DNA of 64,000 bases from Sthenelais limicola (GCA_942159475.1 OW804096.1:40175744-40239743); one strand, 5' to 3'. Counted from the first letter of the stretch, positions 1-11,061 are shown. Notes: generated by a model from the letters alone, not told the origin. A program made the numbers and translations.

Positions 1-361
1 ACTTTAAAAATATAAATTATATTTTAGAAGATAAGATGCCACTATTACGCGGAAAATAAAATATAATGATTGCTAAAAAAAAGTGGGGGTGGGGGGGCCA
101 AATGTTGGTTGTTCAGCTCATCAATGCTAAAAGGATGCATGTCCATAGCCTTCAATTAAGTTCATACATAACATACCTAGATTGTTATGTCCACCACTTA
201 AAGCAGACTATGCATAGCGTAGTACTAGTAGGACTTCTGGACACTTGGTCAGTAACTCAAATTACTTCCACATTTAAGCTATGAATGTATATAAAAATTA
301 ATTAAAAGAATTCTCTTTGTTAGATTATTCAAATAGTGTTTCCCATAAGTGCATTTCTTAC
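1..361. other. intergenic, nothing recognised
   Basis: AT-rich sequence with a G-rich stretch near 85-100. I see no coding exon, RNA gene or repeat with identifiable ends. It lies downstream of the Harbinger-like exons on the - strand. Confidence 0.5.
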
Positions 362-511
362 TTTGGGTGGCTTGATGTACTTTCGTTTACGTTCAAGTAT
401 TCCACAAACGCGTCCACACTTTGATTAACTGTAGCCCTGGACACTCCCTGGGTGTCATCGATGATCTTGTAATCCGCACCAGTGGCCAGATACCAAAGGG
501 TTAGACAAACC
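362..511 (-). pseudogene. Harbinger (HARBI1-like) transposase, second exon
   Basis: The reading includes LWYLATGADYKIIDD followed by VSRATVNQSVDAFVEYL. This matches the N-terminal helical region of Harbinger-type nucleases, where a LRFLATG block precedes a helix-turn-helix of the kind GVSxxTVS. A good donor (AAA|GTAAG) closes the exon at 362. The catalytic DDE part is not present downstream, which is the window edge side. Joining it to the exon at 623-792 through the AG at about 511 gives a stop, so the gene looks decayed or the true acceptor is not recognised. Family assignment is from motif memory. Confidence 0.6.
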
Positions 512-622
512 TTCAAAGCAATAGTGATACCGTACAATAGGTAAACACATGCGATGATACATGTAGGTAATAATTATTAAATGAACGGGTAACGGAACGG
601 GTAACTAGAGTTTGAATGTTAC

Positions 623-792
623 CTTGTCTTCTGGTGAAATGGCACCCCCACGTGTCTCAGTTGGTATTCCACGATAGGAAGGACTGGCTGCAAACAGGGC
701 AGCAAGGTGATGTAATTCGGTAACCGGTATCGGGAAATGAAGTCATGCGGTCGTTGCCATTCTTCCAAAGGGCTGATGCGCCTACGGTAGAT
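623..792 (-). pseudogene. Harbinger (HARBI1-like) transposase, first visible exon
   Basis: This exon is framed by an acceptor (TATTTCAG at 793-794) and a donor (ACAAG|GTAACA at 621-622). It reads RRRISPLEEW, then DFISRYRLPNYITLLPCLQP. This is the usual Harbinger transposase start, a basic stretch followed by an 'RRYR' helix that leads into the next exon. The exon at 362-511 continues the same domain. Harbinger transposases work with a separate Myb-like protein, which I did not find here. It probably marks an old DNA transposon rather than a host HARBI1 gene, because the rest is missing. Confidence 0.6.
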
Positions 793-849
793 CTGAAATA
801 TTATAAATTCATGGGTTATACAAGTGTAATGATTTGTCAATGTCAGTAT

Positions 850-2380
850 GTGCACCCCGTTATGAAACAGGGGATGATCAAGTTAGGGGCTCAATATGTC
901 ATTAGGAGGATTTAGATGACTGTTAGCACATAAGCGGGAATTTAAATGTTGTTTTTGGTCCGAAATAGAATCAGTGCAATGCACTCCCATTTGTAGAGGT
1001 TTGTCAAAAGATATATCTATGATGTCTATACCAATAATGACAGTTTGTGGTATTTTAAAGATGGAAACGCTTTTATCAGAAAGGTTTTCACTATAAAATA
1101 TCTCATCGAACATGAACTGTCAACCTTAGCCCAATAAATATTACTCTAAATGTCCCTGTAAGACATTAAATCGAATGTTTAAAATACATAGAAATCACAT
1201 ATAAGTTATCACTTATCACATATAAGTTATCACAGAAGTAGTTTCATATAGTTTCTGTCCACTGTATTCCTCCCGCACACCCGGAGCGGGGATGGACATG
1301 AGTACGCTATGCTCGATGCACCCCAAACATTTTGATACCAAACACTTAAGGCATTCCCTAGATGTTACCTTGGAAACGTCATGTGCTCCTAGCTAGCTCT
1401 TAGCAATTCTGCTGGAGGTATTGAAGTTATTAAAAGCTACACAAAGTGTTTTCCCATAATCTCATATTTAAATACTGTAATTCATATAATCTCATATTTA
1501 AATAATTCTGATCTCGTTTTTTAAAATTTGATGGAGGTAATTGAATTACAGTAAGCCATAGTGGCACAGTGCACAAAATTTCCTGCTGTTGGGTGTCCAC
1601 ATAACGAGAATTATTATTTAAGAGACGCAATATCCATGTGGAGAGTGGGGAGGGTTCAAATAAAGGTATTGATATTGAAAAAAATTTGTTTTGTATGATT
1701 CATTAGCCAGACTTGCTACTAAATGTATTTACTGGTATGTATCAAAGTTAGAAATACACGTATTTGTATTTTTGTCTGGATGTCTTCATTTGTGTTCACA
1801 ATAAGTATACTTGTATGTGTGTATGTCTGTGCAAGTATAGCATATAGGAGCGGGGGGAAAAATGGTGGTCACGCGGCGTGTTGACTTCTCGTAGACTGAC
1901 GAAATGGTCACATGGCACAATGCTTCCGATCTCCTCTGTGCTCCGCTCCTGACAAGATGAATGATCGTATCCTCAGAAATGCCTAGAGTGACTCGGGAAT
2001 ATCACTAATACTCATCAAATAGTAGAAAAAAATAGTTCATTACCTTCTTGGCCCTCACTATTCGCCTGGCAGGACGATCTTCCATATTGGGAAGTTAAGA
2101 TAGATGTTGCTTGAAAGACGAAAATGGGGAAAATAACGAAGTTCGGCGAGTAAGCGAGTGTCCAGGGCTGGGTACCCAGAAATGAGGGATGTAGGTCAGG
2201 CATCAGGGCGTGCACAGGGGAGCGGGGGTGGGGTGGGGGGTGGGGGGGGATTCGGGGTGGTTGCGATAATGATTAGGGTGAATAATGGTGTCTAATCACC
2301 AATATTAAAAAAATGACTTTTGGAATCAGAAAATGTTAATTTGACTAGTCCAGTGCCGGGAAACACATTGGCGCAGACGG
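850..2380. other. non-coding stretch with minor repeats
   Basis: No exon is supported. Visible items are two adjacent copies of a 20-bp unit (cacatataagttatcactt, about 1196-1236), a duplicated AT-rich unit near 1455-1505, and a G-rich run with several GGG/GGGG tracts at 2221-2250 that could form a quadruplex. Everything else appears to be neutral AT-rich sequence. Confidence 0.4.
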
Positions 2381-2389
2381 CGTCCGATC

Positions 2390-2800
2390 ACTCTTTTATT
2401 CCACCGGTATCTCTCTCCCTCAATCGTCTCTCTGCCAAAGAGAGACAGTAGGGAGCATTTCGAGAGATGTGAAGAGTGGGGATAGGGATGGGGAGGGGGA
2501 GAAGAAGGGAGAGGTTGGGGGAGAAAGAGAGAGAGTGGGAGTGTAGAGAGAACTCACCCTCTCTCTACCGCTTCCTCTCCCTCTCCTCCTAATGACATAC
2601 ACTATGTAAACGGAGAAGGGGGAACGGGTAACGGAAAATTGGCGGGAAACACTCTTTTATTCCACCGGTAAAGAAGGGAGAGGTTGGGGGAGAGAGAGTG
2701 GGAGTGTAGAGAGAACTCATCCTCTCTCTACCGCTCCCTCTCTCCCTCCCTCTCCCTCTCATCCTAATGGCATAAACTAAGTGAACGGAGAACGGAAAAT
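2390..2800. repeat. tandem duplication, about 261-bp unit
   Basis: The block starting actcttttattccaccggt occurs at 2390 and again at 2651. Each copy is followed by a purine-rich stretch (gagagagag, gaagggagaggttggggg) and by a pyrimidine-rich block ending near 'cctaatgRcataMact'. The second copy is shorter inside. The long open frames on the - strand here follow from the low-complexity composition and are not genes. Confidence 0.65.
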
Positions 2801-2869
2801 TGGCTGGCACAAGAGTTGGGGCACGGGAAATTTTGGTATGAGGAAGATAGAACGCGGAATTGGGCATGA

Positions 2870-3530
2870 GAATTCTCTGGCACGAGAGTTTTAGTGCTAC
2901 AACTGGGATATCTAAAACTCACCTAAGTTGAGTTTTAGGACTTTATGAGCACGAATTTAGCATGAGAGTTTAACATTTTTTTATGAACGCCAGCCCTGGT
3001 TGTCTAATTTTGTGCGTGGATGGAGAAAGTCCATTTTCATGTGAATTGCAGGTTTCTTTACCTTCCTTACCTTTCTTTACCTGTTTCAGTGGAGGAGTAA
3101 AGAACACCTCATCCTCGCTAGTTCTGCCATCCATCTTGCTTTCTTGTGACCAAAGTCGTTGCGAAGATTTCAAATCCGTCTATTGAACGTATTTAGTAGA
3201 TCTATGTAAGCTGTCACTTCTACAACTGTTTGTTCAGATATTCATAATCAATCTTGCTCGAAAGATTAAATTCTGTCCGATAGATATTACCTATTTTAGT
3301 AGGTAAATGTCACTTAGCCAGTCAGTGACATCTCCCGCACTCCAAATCTCCAATCTGTCCAAATATGCTGGAAGATAGTAACACATTTATATGTGAAGTT
3401 ACTTAGTGACACATTTATACTTGAAGTTATTTACTATCATTGTGTTAGGGAAGTAAAAGTGTTTGGAATTTATAACTACTAAGATTTTCCGGTGGCGTTA
3501 TCTTTTCTAATAAAAATGATTTGGTGGTAT
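2870..3530. other. non-coding stretch
   Basis: Open frames overlap on both strands near 2970-3186 and neither has recognisable domains, so I do not call a gene. No repeat with clear ends was found. Confidence 0.35.
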
Positions 3531-3532
3531 AC

Positions 3533-3571
3533 TCCTGACATGTTCGACGGGAGAACCTTCTTCAGAGGATC
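3533..3571 (-). repeat. Penelope-like terminal signature (degenerate hammerhead-type core)
   Basis: Read on the - strand the segment is CTCTGAAGAAGG, a short stem, then CGAACATGTCAGGA. Penelope-like retroelements carry hammerhead ribozymes with a CUGAUGA core, a stem and GAAA. Here the core is CUGAAGA and GAAA is broken, so cleavage is unlikely. A similar segment occurs at 60311-60353. No Penelope reverse transcriptase or GIY-YIG ORF is visible nearby. Confidence 0.35.
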
Positions 3572-3849
3572 TATATTTAATTTTAAAAAATATTCACCCT
3601 CTGATACAGCTGCCCATCCATAGAGGAATCACGTAAGAGGTTCTGCCTCGTTTGTAAGAAATGTATTGATTCCCTTTACAGATTATACAATCTTGTCCCT
3701 GAAGTTCCAGTAAGGTTTCAGGTTGTCAGGGCAATCTGTGTAACATTTCGGCCAAAGTTACTGTTTTCATCAGGTGGGTAAGAATCCCATCGTTATTTTT
3801 TGTTTCTTCATGAGTCGAGATGGTGTTACACTGCCAATTGAGTGTATTG

Positions 3850-4700
3850 TAATGTAACATCCATCTCTTCTTCTAGAACTGGCAATCTTGATCTTAAATC
3901 TTGACTTGCATCAGTATCTACTGTCACTGGCTTATCTGCATCAAAGTATGTCGAGGTGGATGAAGAACTGACCTTCTGTTTTATGGCTTCATAAACTTTG
4001 TCATACTAAGGGCCATGACAAACTCTCTGTCCTTCTTTATTTCCCAATCTCGCAAATGGTGTGTTGAAGGTTGTGCGGTATTTTAAGTTTTCATCAAGGT
4101 TAACATTCCACTATCCAGATCTGGTGTCAAGTATGGAGAATACACTGGCACCCTTGGAAGGACATCATCTATTGTTTGAGTATAGTGGTGAGGTCGTTTC
4201 ACCTACTGGTTTAGGTCCTCTGGGTCCATGCAGATTCTGAGTTCTCCTAATGGCTTTGTCACACACACTATGCTGTGGACCCAATCTGTTGGTTTGTCAA
4301 CCTTTTCTATAACATCAAGGTGTATCATCTGCTAGCTCTTTCTTGAGTGCATCTCTTAGGGATTCTGGTACTCGCCATGGCAGGTGAATTACCAGTTCAG
4401 CACCCTCACATAATTCAATGCCATATTCTCCTGGAAAAAGACCCAACTCCCTGAAAACGCTTCTCATATTGTTTTAGTTCTCTCTTGGGACTGTTGCTGA
4501 GTTAAATATCTCAAGACTTCACTACTGGTATCTCCGTTTCGGCACCCTGGTTGCTTTGTGCAGTTCAGTGTGAGTATCTTGAAATCTAAGCAGGCACTGA
4601 GGCTTAGTATTGTTTTGCCTTTGTCCTCTGTGATGTAGAAAATGAGAGAAGCAGCATTGGGGAAAAAAGTCTTATATTTTTTGTGAAGCTCTCTGTTTTA
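3850..4700 (-). pseudogene. Ty3/gypsy pol remnant (RT and RNase H)
   Basis: Several frames read successive blocks of a Ty3/gypsy polyprotein in the right order on the - strand. FPGEYGIELCEGAELVIHLP and WRVPESLRDALKKELADD (about 4460-4330) are followed by DWVHSIVCVTKPLGELRIC (about 4300-4220). Next come LDENLKYRTTFNTPFARL (about 4100-4040) and the RNase H start TVDTDASQD (about 3930). The YxDD segment between the RT blocks is missing, and there are several frameshifts. I see no LTRs or integrase. Confidence 0.75.
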
Positions 4701-4999
4701 ACTCCTGTTTTTCTACATAGGGAAGATCCCTTTTAACTTGTTCCTGTACAACAAGCATGAAAACAACTATATCTGTGGAGAGCAGGATCCTACATAAGCC
4801 TTCTGCTTTTGGAGTCGAATGGGACTCAAGAGGAAAGATGTGCAACCAGTACATCATACAATCCCTGAACTGATATCAAGGCTCTTATTAAGTGGTTCAA
4901 CCACCTCGTTCCCTCTACTCTAGGGGGGCATCTTTGTTTTTTCCCTAGAACTTTGAACGTCTACTTTACTTTCTTTCTCTATGCACTACTATTCTTGTA

Positions 5000-5720
5000 G
5001 AAGTGATAAAGCCCTGTCAGGAAGGTTATCATACTGCACTTTCTTTGTGGCTTTGAACAAGTCTTTTATAAAGCCAGTTCAAGTCTATGGCAGTGCATGG
5101 TCACTATATATGTAGGTAGTCTTTTTTAATCAAGGTGACTGCTCCTTTCTTTTCCCCATCATGTTGGTAGCTCCATCACAGGCTGTGCCGACAAACTTTT
5201 ATTTGACACTTCTAGCCCAACATCCTCTAGTACCTGTTAGAAGACAGTGACAAGGGGTGGATCCATAGAAAGGTTACGCATTGCGTAAACCCTATCCTAC
5301 TATAGAGTAGGATAGGGTTTACGCAATGCGTAACCTTTCTATGGATCCACCCAAGGTCCTCTGCCTTAGTGCTCTGTGGCTCTTCCATTTTGATGAAGTT
5401 TGAGTTTGAGCTTCTTCTACAGTACCAATATCAGTGCAACCATCCATGGCAATACCAAAGTAATATGTTCACGAACTCTGTCAAGCACAGAATCACTCAG
5501 AACTTCTGCTATATAATCTATGAACTGCCCACAAGCTTGCTCATTTCTGTACATATTGGATTTGCGGAAACCCTTTGCACCATCAAGTTCGTTTAGCCAA
5601 TTCAAGTCTATCATCGAGCGATTCTTGCATGCCACTGCATGTGCATTACAGAAAAGAAGCTGCATTTTATTCCTATGTTATTCTCTGCGATCAAGGATAG
5701 ATTGACCAGCAGGAGTTTGC
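5000..5720 (-). pseudogene. hAT-like (ZNF862-type) transposase remnant
   Basis: The - strand reads, over several frames, FGIAMDGCTDIGTVEEAQT (about 5460-5400) and further on VGTACDGATNMMGKRK, then a segment like TMHCHRLELAL (about 5200-5080). These correspond to the first Asp region, the second Asp block (DGAxxMxG) and the HCxxHRLELA block of hAT-derived ZNF862-like proteins. Stops and frameshifts break the gene. A 98-bp perfect fold-back at 5255-5352 is inserted between the first and second blocks. Confidence 0.6.
5255..5352. repeat. 98-bp perfect palindrome (fold-back insertion)
   Basis: Two 47-bp arms (5255-5301 and 5306-5352) are exact reverse complements around the 4-base loop atag. Each arm begins at the outside with gggtggatcc and includes acgcattgcgt. 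The bases aag lie directly outside both ends (5252-5254 and 5353-5355), so a 3-bp target duplication is possible. It interrupts a hAT-like remnant. Confidence 0.9.
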
Positions 5721-5959
5721 TCCCTTTTCTCATTCTCTCCTTTCCATTTCTGATGCCCACTTGTGTGACACAGCGAAAAAAGGCCTAGAACATTTCCTTT
5801 TTTATGAAAAAAGGCATAAACCAAGAGTTACACATAGTTTCTAACCCTCGTCTAGTGAACTAGTGAAAATATCAATTTCTATTATTCAGTCTGGGTTAGC
5901 CAATACTGTGTCTCTATATAACCGACATGTTCATTGCCTAGATATGTTGGTGTCTTAGG

Positions 5960-7412
5960 TTAGAGGCATAGTAAGGCTGATAAGGAGTCGATGCATGTCA
6001 ACTTCCTGATGCAGCCACAATATATATATCCATCTATTTTGCCGTCGTTCTCACCTTTTTTCTTTTTTGATTGGATTTTAATTTTGTGTTTAGCAGCTAG
6101 TTCTCTTGTTTTCTCCAGCTGCTTTGCGGCTGACAAAGCACCTATCAGATGGACTTGGTGTTCTGGCCTGGATATTCCCATTGGCAACATGCTATTTCCT
6201 TCAATTCCCTGACTCGGTCGATGCTCATTTGCACCCTTTTGTGAGACAATTCCTGGACCTTGGGTTTCTATTGTTTTAGTGGCTGTATCCACTTCTTTGC
6301 TAGGCTTGTCCTTGTTCCTTGACGGCTGCTTCTCCTTGTTTCTTGAGTCACATCATCTGTACTCGCCAAAAATAAGGACACATATTCAGGTGGTAAGGAA
6401 ATTTGTTCCTTCATCAGTCCCCATGAGTTTTACGTCATGTCTATTGGCTCCCTCTGGCAGAGCCACTACAGCCACATTAAGGCATTAAGGTTGGTCAGCT
6501 CATCCAGCCCTCTTTGCGCCATTTTCAAGGCCCTTAGGTATTTCTCAATGGTTGTCGGCTGGGGGGCTGGAAGCTGGCTTGCCTGCTGATTGTACTTATT
6601 TTTCTCTTCCTCTGGCATGCACCTCCACGCAGTGAAAATATCTGTATATCTTTTCATATGCCCTTATGTGGAGGTGTGTTTTGTCATTGGCACACTTGCA
6701 CGCTTTTTTCCTCTTCCGTCCTCGTGACCATGATGGTGTATCCAAGAATTCATCACTTGAGTCGATGGACTTCTTTGTATGCAACTTCTTTTTCTATCTA
6801 CTTTTAGATCGATGCTTGGTGTATGGATCCAGCTCTGGTTCTGACTCCGAGAAGAGGCCAGAGCTACTCGACTCCTCGGATGATGAAGACGAGGAGGTGG
6901 CAGGCGGAGGCGGCCAACGCTTTGACCGGGCGGTGACCCGTCCCGCTGTCATCAACTTAGGGGTGACCTCAGGGGAGGTCGGGGTCGGGTCATTGTTCTC
7001 CTTCTGAGTGCTGGGAAGAATAGGCTTGGTTCCCACGGTCCTACAAAGTTTGTTGAATGCTTCGGCCATGAGCTGGTAAGTCTTATCCTTTTCTTGGACT
7101 TTCTTGGAGTTGGTCTTCTTTTTGGGAGACTTTGCTGGTGTCTTCTTTGATTTTATGGTAGACACCGCCTTCTTCGATATCACCTTCTTTGGTGATTTTT
7201 TAGCTGCGGTGGTTGAGTGGGGGCCAGGCTTTGGTTAAGGGCCTGGGTGTCCCTTGCTCTTTCTAGGCTTATCTTGTGTGCTGTCTCTTTGCTCTGTATT
7301 ATCCTTTTCTGGTGGAGGAGATTGAGGGGGAATAGGCTCCCCTTGTTGAACTACGTTGTCTTCAGAGTCTGTTACATCCTCTAGAAGTACTTTTCGGCGG
7401 GTATTAGCCATT
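5960..7412 (-). pseudogene. decayed Ser-rich basic protein gene, function unknown
   Basis: The frame starts MANTRRKVLLEDVTDSED at 7412. It continues through a Pro-rich, Lys-rich segment (KKTPAKSPKKKTNSKK), a Ser run (SSSSSSEESSSS, about 6880-6850) and SIDSSDEFLDTPSWSRGRKR. A different frame then gives MKRYTDIFTAWRCMPEEEKN (about 6657-6600), which has an HMG-box-like flavour. In-frame stops occur near 7240 and 6794, and at least two frameshifts occur below 6700. A related segment (MKRYTEIFTAI) occurs at 7616-7660 just outside the DIRS element, so this is a dispersed gene family. I do not recognise it. Confidence 0.45.
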
Positions 7413-7711
7413 GTGTAGGCTAAACCTGGCTATAAAATTTCTAAACAGGGCTGAGCACGTGTTCCTGCTTCAATTGCCCGGAGTGGAGAGAGGGCGATGG
7501 CTATGGGTATAGCTTGAAGTGGTGCCTTATGGGTCTAAAGAGAACAGCTAGGCAGCGCTCCCGTCCAATGCCTAGGAATTCCTTAAATTATTTTTCTCTT
7601 CCTATGGCAGTGAAAATCTCTGTATATCTTTTCATATGCCCTTGCTTGGATAACTGTTCAGGCCACTCTTTTTTTCCTAAAACTTGTACCTGCTCTTCAC
7701 TGTGTGCATAT
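7413..7711. other. left flank of DIRS element with partial gene copy
   Basis: On the - strand 7616-7700 reads HSEEQVQVLGKKEWPEQL, then MKRYTEIFTAI, a partial copy of the segment seen at 6600-6657. It shows that the DIRS element lies inside, or next to, another copy of the same repeated gene. Confidence 0.4.
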
Positions 7712-7822
7712 TGGTAAGATATACAAAGCTTACCTTGTTCGCTGAAGTATATCTGTGATTCTTGGAGGAGCAGCCATTAGGTGGGGAGGACACAGGAGAC
7801 GCGGCGCACAGTTGTCAGTCTT
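7712..7822 (-). repeat. DIRS 3' inverted terminal repeat
   Basis: The outer 85 bp (7712-7796) match 7924-8008 perfectly in inverse orientation. The inner part, 7788-7820, is inverted relative to 13072-13104 with a single mismatch. Confidence 0.85.
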
Positions 7823-7923
7823 TAACACCGGGTGTAGCAGCTTGAGCATAAGTTTGACAAAGGAAGAAATGCATAAGTGAAACAAGAGGAGCAGCGGAGG
7901 ACACCTGGGAGAGGTGGGAAGGG

Positions 7924-8053
7924 CCTGTGTCCTCCCCACCTAATGGCTGCTCCTCCAAGAATCACAGATATACTTCAGCGAACAAGGTAAGCTTTGTATA
8001 TCTTACCATTCTTGTCCGTCGCCGCCAACCGGTGGCGCTAGGACACAGGAGAC
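7924..8053 (-). repeat. DIRS internal complementary region (circle-junction template)
   Basis: Two abutting halves meet at 8008/8009. The left half (7924-8008) is complementary to the element's 3' end. The right half (8009-8053) is complementary to its 5' end (13092-13136, one mismatch). It lies between the recombinase stop codon and the 3' terminal repeat, as in DIRS-1. Confidence 0.85.
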
Positions 8054-8101
8054 TTTAACGTCAAACAGCTCAAGGCAAACCAACTACTTAATTTTCCTCA
8101 C

Positions 8102-9343
8102 CTAGTCCTTATCCTTATTGCTTCTCTTTTTCTTCTTAGTCTGAGAAGCTGCCCTTCTGGTATGATCAGACAGGAGAGCATCGGCAGTGGATTGAGTAAC
8201 GTTGATAGGCTTCTGATAGTAATGTCGGAAAGTACTGTCACTTCTCCACATAGCAGTGTCCATAATCTTTTGAATAGGAACGTTAAGGGACGCCAACTTA
8301 GAAGTGGTGGCGCCACGAACAGAATGAGCCTTGAACTTAGTATCTATGCCACTGGCAACTAGAACACAACGTATATACTTTGCAATGGTTGAATTCCCAA
8401 CTGGTTTATAGGGAGCAGTAAAACTGATGAAGAGAGGGCCAGTACTCCTGCCCTCATCATTGGTAGGTCTGAACTCTACCGTTCTGTTCAAATAATGTCG
8501 AAGACAACGTATAATACATAGTCGTTTATCTTGTTCATAAGATTCTAAAACAATTGATCCAAGACACCTCCCCACTCTAGAGGTCTTGAGGACTTCCAAA
8601 AGGAGGATGGTAGCTTTAGTATGGCCTGAGAACACAATATCCTCGCAGCGAATAGTCCTAAGTGTCTGAACACGTTGACTGGTGACTAACATGAGTAAAC
8701 AAGCCACCCTTTGGGTAAGTTGAACTAAAGGTAAATCCGCTAGTGGAAATAAGGTAGTCAAGTAGGTTAACACAATGTTCGGATCCCATGTCTCCGAGTA
8801 ACGGGTCTTAGGAGGGCGAGTCCTAAACATTCCTGTCACAACTCTTGAGACCAAATGATGAGAACCGAATGAATCTCCATCAAATTTTCCAAAAACATTG
8901 GAAAGGGCTGAGCGGGCACTTGAAACCGCTGCCCAAGAATATCCTTGATCGTAAAGGTCACAAAGAAACTCAATACCATGGTATAAGTCCTTTGTATCAT
9001 CTGGAATGTCCTGTTCCATGCAATAAACTCTCCACTTGCGTTAATAGGTCTTATAAGAGCGCCTGGTATTTGGGGCCCAACTATTCCGGAAATGTTTCCT
9101 GGCCCTGGAGGATAGATCAGTGGAGACAATCATACGTTCTAGAAGAGAGCGGCGACGAGAGGAATGTTTCCTATCTTTGGATCCTGCCACAGACTCTTGT
9201 GGGGAATCAGATTCCCCGGACGACGACGAAACCTGAGAAGAGACTTGCAATTCCTGGTCAGCTGGGAATGCCACGGCTGACCTTGCCAGTCTGGGGCTAC
9301 TAGAATGGCAGATAAGCCCAGCATCTCTATCCTCTGCAAGCAA
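8102..9343 (-). CDS. DIRS tyrosine recombinase (one in-frame stop)
   Basis: This is the integrase substitute of the element, expected to insert the circular DNA copy by strand exchange. The frame opens at 9343, overlapping the RT/RNase H gene by about 200 bases, and has one stop (TAA, 9041-9043) between RRSYKTY and RKWRVYCMEQ. From the ATG at 9019 it is open for 305 residues. Catalytic residues are visible: Arg in TSQRVQTL, HxxR in AHSVRGATT, and the tyrosine in FRHYYQKP. The N-terminal part before the stop is Ser- and Arg-rich. The stop removes the start of the core-binding domain, so this copy is probably defective unless it is read through. Confidence 0.9.
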
Positions 9344-11061
9344 CGTCCCACCAATCTGAAAGGTGGGAACAAATAGGGAAGCTCAAAATCCAACCAATCT
9401 AGGGTGAAAGCATCCACATAGGAAGATAAGGGGTCCGGGAACCAGCTGGCGTAAACAGGTAATTGATAATTATGTCGAGAGGCGAAAAGATCGATGTCTG
9501 GGAGACCAAAGGACTCCACAATTTCCTCAAAAATTTCTACATTCAGTTGCCACTCAGTATCATCAGATAAATGCCTGCTGGCTAGGTCAGCTTCAGTGTT
9601 GTCCACTCCGGCCACATGGGAGGCAGAAAGCCAGTTATTCTGAGACTCAGCCCAGAGCCAGATCTCTCTAGCGATATTATCACAATTCCTAGATTTGGTG
9701 CCACCAAATTTATTAATGTAAGCAACCGTGGTGATGTTGTCACTGCGGACCAAGATGTGAGTGTTCCACACTGCTCTCATGAGGGAGAATATACCAAGTT
9801 TGACCGCCAGAATTTCCTTAGTATTGATGTGATATTCCTCCTCATCATCGTCCCAAAGGCCCTTGGCCACTTCACCATCTGCTACCGCACCCCAACCTGT
9901 GTCACAAGCATCAGTGAAAATAGTCAAAGAAGGGGCTAGGGTACGGATACTTCTAACACGCCATGGTAAGTTCTCTGCCCACCAGAAAAGATCATCCAAG
10001 GCTCTTGGCGACAGGACCATGGATGAAGAGAAGTTGCCACGGGATCTGCGAAGAGCTGCTATCTTATCTCTCTCTACAAAACGGTAGTAGGAAAGACCAT
10101 AATCGATTCCTTTGCACAAGTCTATAAGGGTACCTATCAGAGAGGCTACCGCACGAATAGAATAAATCCGTCTAGGATTTTCCAAGAAGGATGATACTAA
10201 GTCCAGAGCAGAATCCCTCTTCTCCTCCGGAGGGTAGACTTCCATTCTGGCAGAATCCAGAATGAATCCTAGGAACTTCATCTGTTTAGAAGGAAGGAGT
10301 GACGATTTTTCCGGATATATGTAGAATCCTGTCTGATGAAGTAAAGATAGAACGATGTTCAGAGATGTTAGGCACTCCTCGGGATTAGGACCCCAAATGA
10401 AACTGTCGTCAATGTAAGAAAAGGCGTGAGCGCCCCTGCTGCGGGCCTCCGCAAAGATGGGGTGCATAATCTTGGTGAAAACATAGGGAGCTGAGGTAAG
10501 TCCAAACGGAACACAATTGAACTGGTAGAACGATTCACCCCAGGGGAACACAACAAAACCCCTATAATCCTGATGAAGGGGTAAAGAGAAGTAGGCCTCT
10601 TGTAAGTCTAGAGAACACATAAAAGAGTGTGGACGGATCATCTCAATTGCCGTCTGTAAACTATACATTTTGAAATGAACTTTCTCCTGACACTTGTTCA
10701 AATCAGTCAGATCAATGATTAAACGCCATTTGTTATTAGGCTTAGGCACCACAAACACATTTGACTGGAAAGAGACTTGATCCTGAGTAATCTCCTCCAC
10801 TACACCTTTGTCGATGAGCTTTTGTACCTCACACTGAACAGCTGCCTGTCGAATCGGCCCAAATTGATACTGAGAAGGCCGCCATTGCTGAATTGGGGGA
10901 GTAATGAAGTGTAGTTGAACACCCGCCACTAAAGATAACACAGTGGGGTCAGAAGTGATATCACGCCAGCTGGGTAGATGGTTCCTTATATTCCCAGGGA
11001 TGAAATTCAAAAGCACAACACCTAAAGGTGTAAGGGTATAAGTAGGAGAATTAGGAGGCAA
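9139..11061 (-). CDS. DIRS reverse transcriptase / RNase H
   Basis: The protein is 640 residues with no stops. The RT domain spans about residues 60-330, with LDLQEAYFSLPLHQD and the catalytic YIDD in AFSYIDDSFIWG. RNase H follows with FTDACDTGWGA, KEILAVKLG, RSDNITTVAYIN and HVAGVDNTEADLASR, which supply its acidic residues. The C-terminal 130 residues (IDLFASRHNYQLPVY, LFPPFRL, ILVAPDWQGQPW) match the conserved tail of animal DIRS elements, sometimes described as a relic of an adenine methyltransferase domain. It lies 26 bases after the gag stop. Confidence 0.95.
   Translation of the reverse strand: MPPNSPTYTLTPLGVVLLNFIPGNIRNHLPSWRDITSDPTVLSLVAGVQLHFITPPIQQWRPSQYQFGPIRQAAVQCEVQKLIDKGVVEEITQDQVSFQSNVFVVPKPNNKWRLIIDLTDLNKCQEKVHFKMYSLQTAIEMIRPHSFMCSLDLQEAYFSLPLHQDYRGFVVFPWGESFYQFNCVPFGLTSAPYVFTKIMHPIFAEARSRGAHAFSYIDDSFIWGPNPEECLTSLNIVLSLLHQTGFYIYPEKSSLLPSKQMKFLGFILDSARMEVYPPEEKRDSALDLVSSFLENPRRIYSIRAVASLIGTLIDLCKGIDYGLSYYRFVERDKIAALRRSRGNFSSSMVLSPRALDDLFWWAENLPWRVRSIRTLAPSLTIFTDACDTGWGAVADGEVAKGLWDDDEEEYHINTKEILAVKLGIFSLMRAVWNTHILVRSDNITTVAYINKFGGTKSRNCDNIAREIWLWAESQNNWLSASHVAGVDNTEADLASRHLSDDTEWQLNVEIFEEIVESFGLPDIDLFASRHNYQLPVYASWFPDPLSSYVDAFTLDWLDFELPYLFPPFRLVGRCLQRIEMLGLSAILVAPDWQGQPWHSQLTRNCKSLLRFRRRPGNLIPHKSLWQDPKIGNIPLVAALF

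Noticed and set aside
2420..2867. Ser/Pro/Leu-rich frames of 60-92 codons
   Set aside because: They come from ctc/gag low-complexity sequence in the 261-bp tandem duplication.
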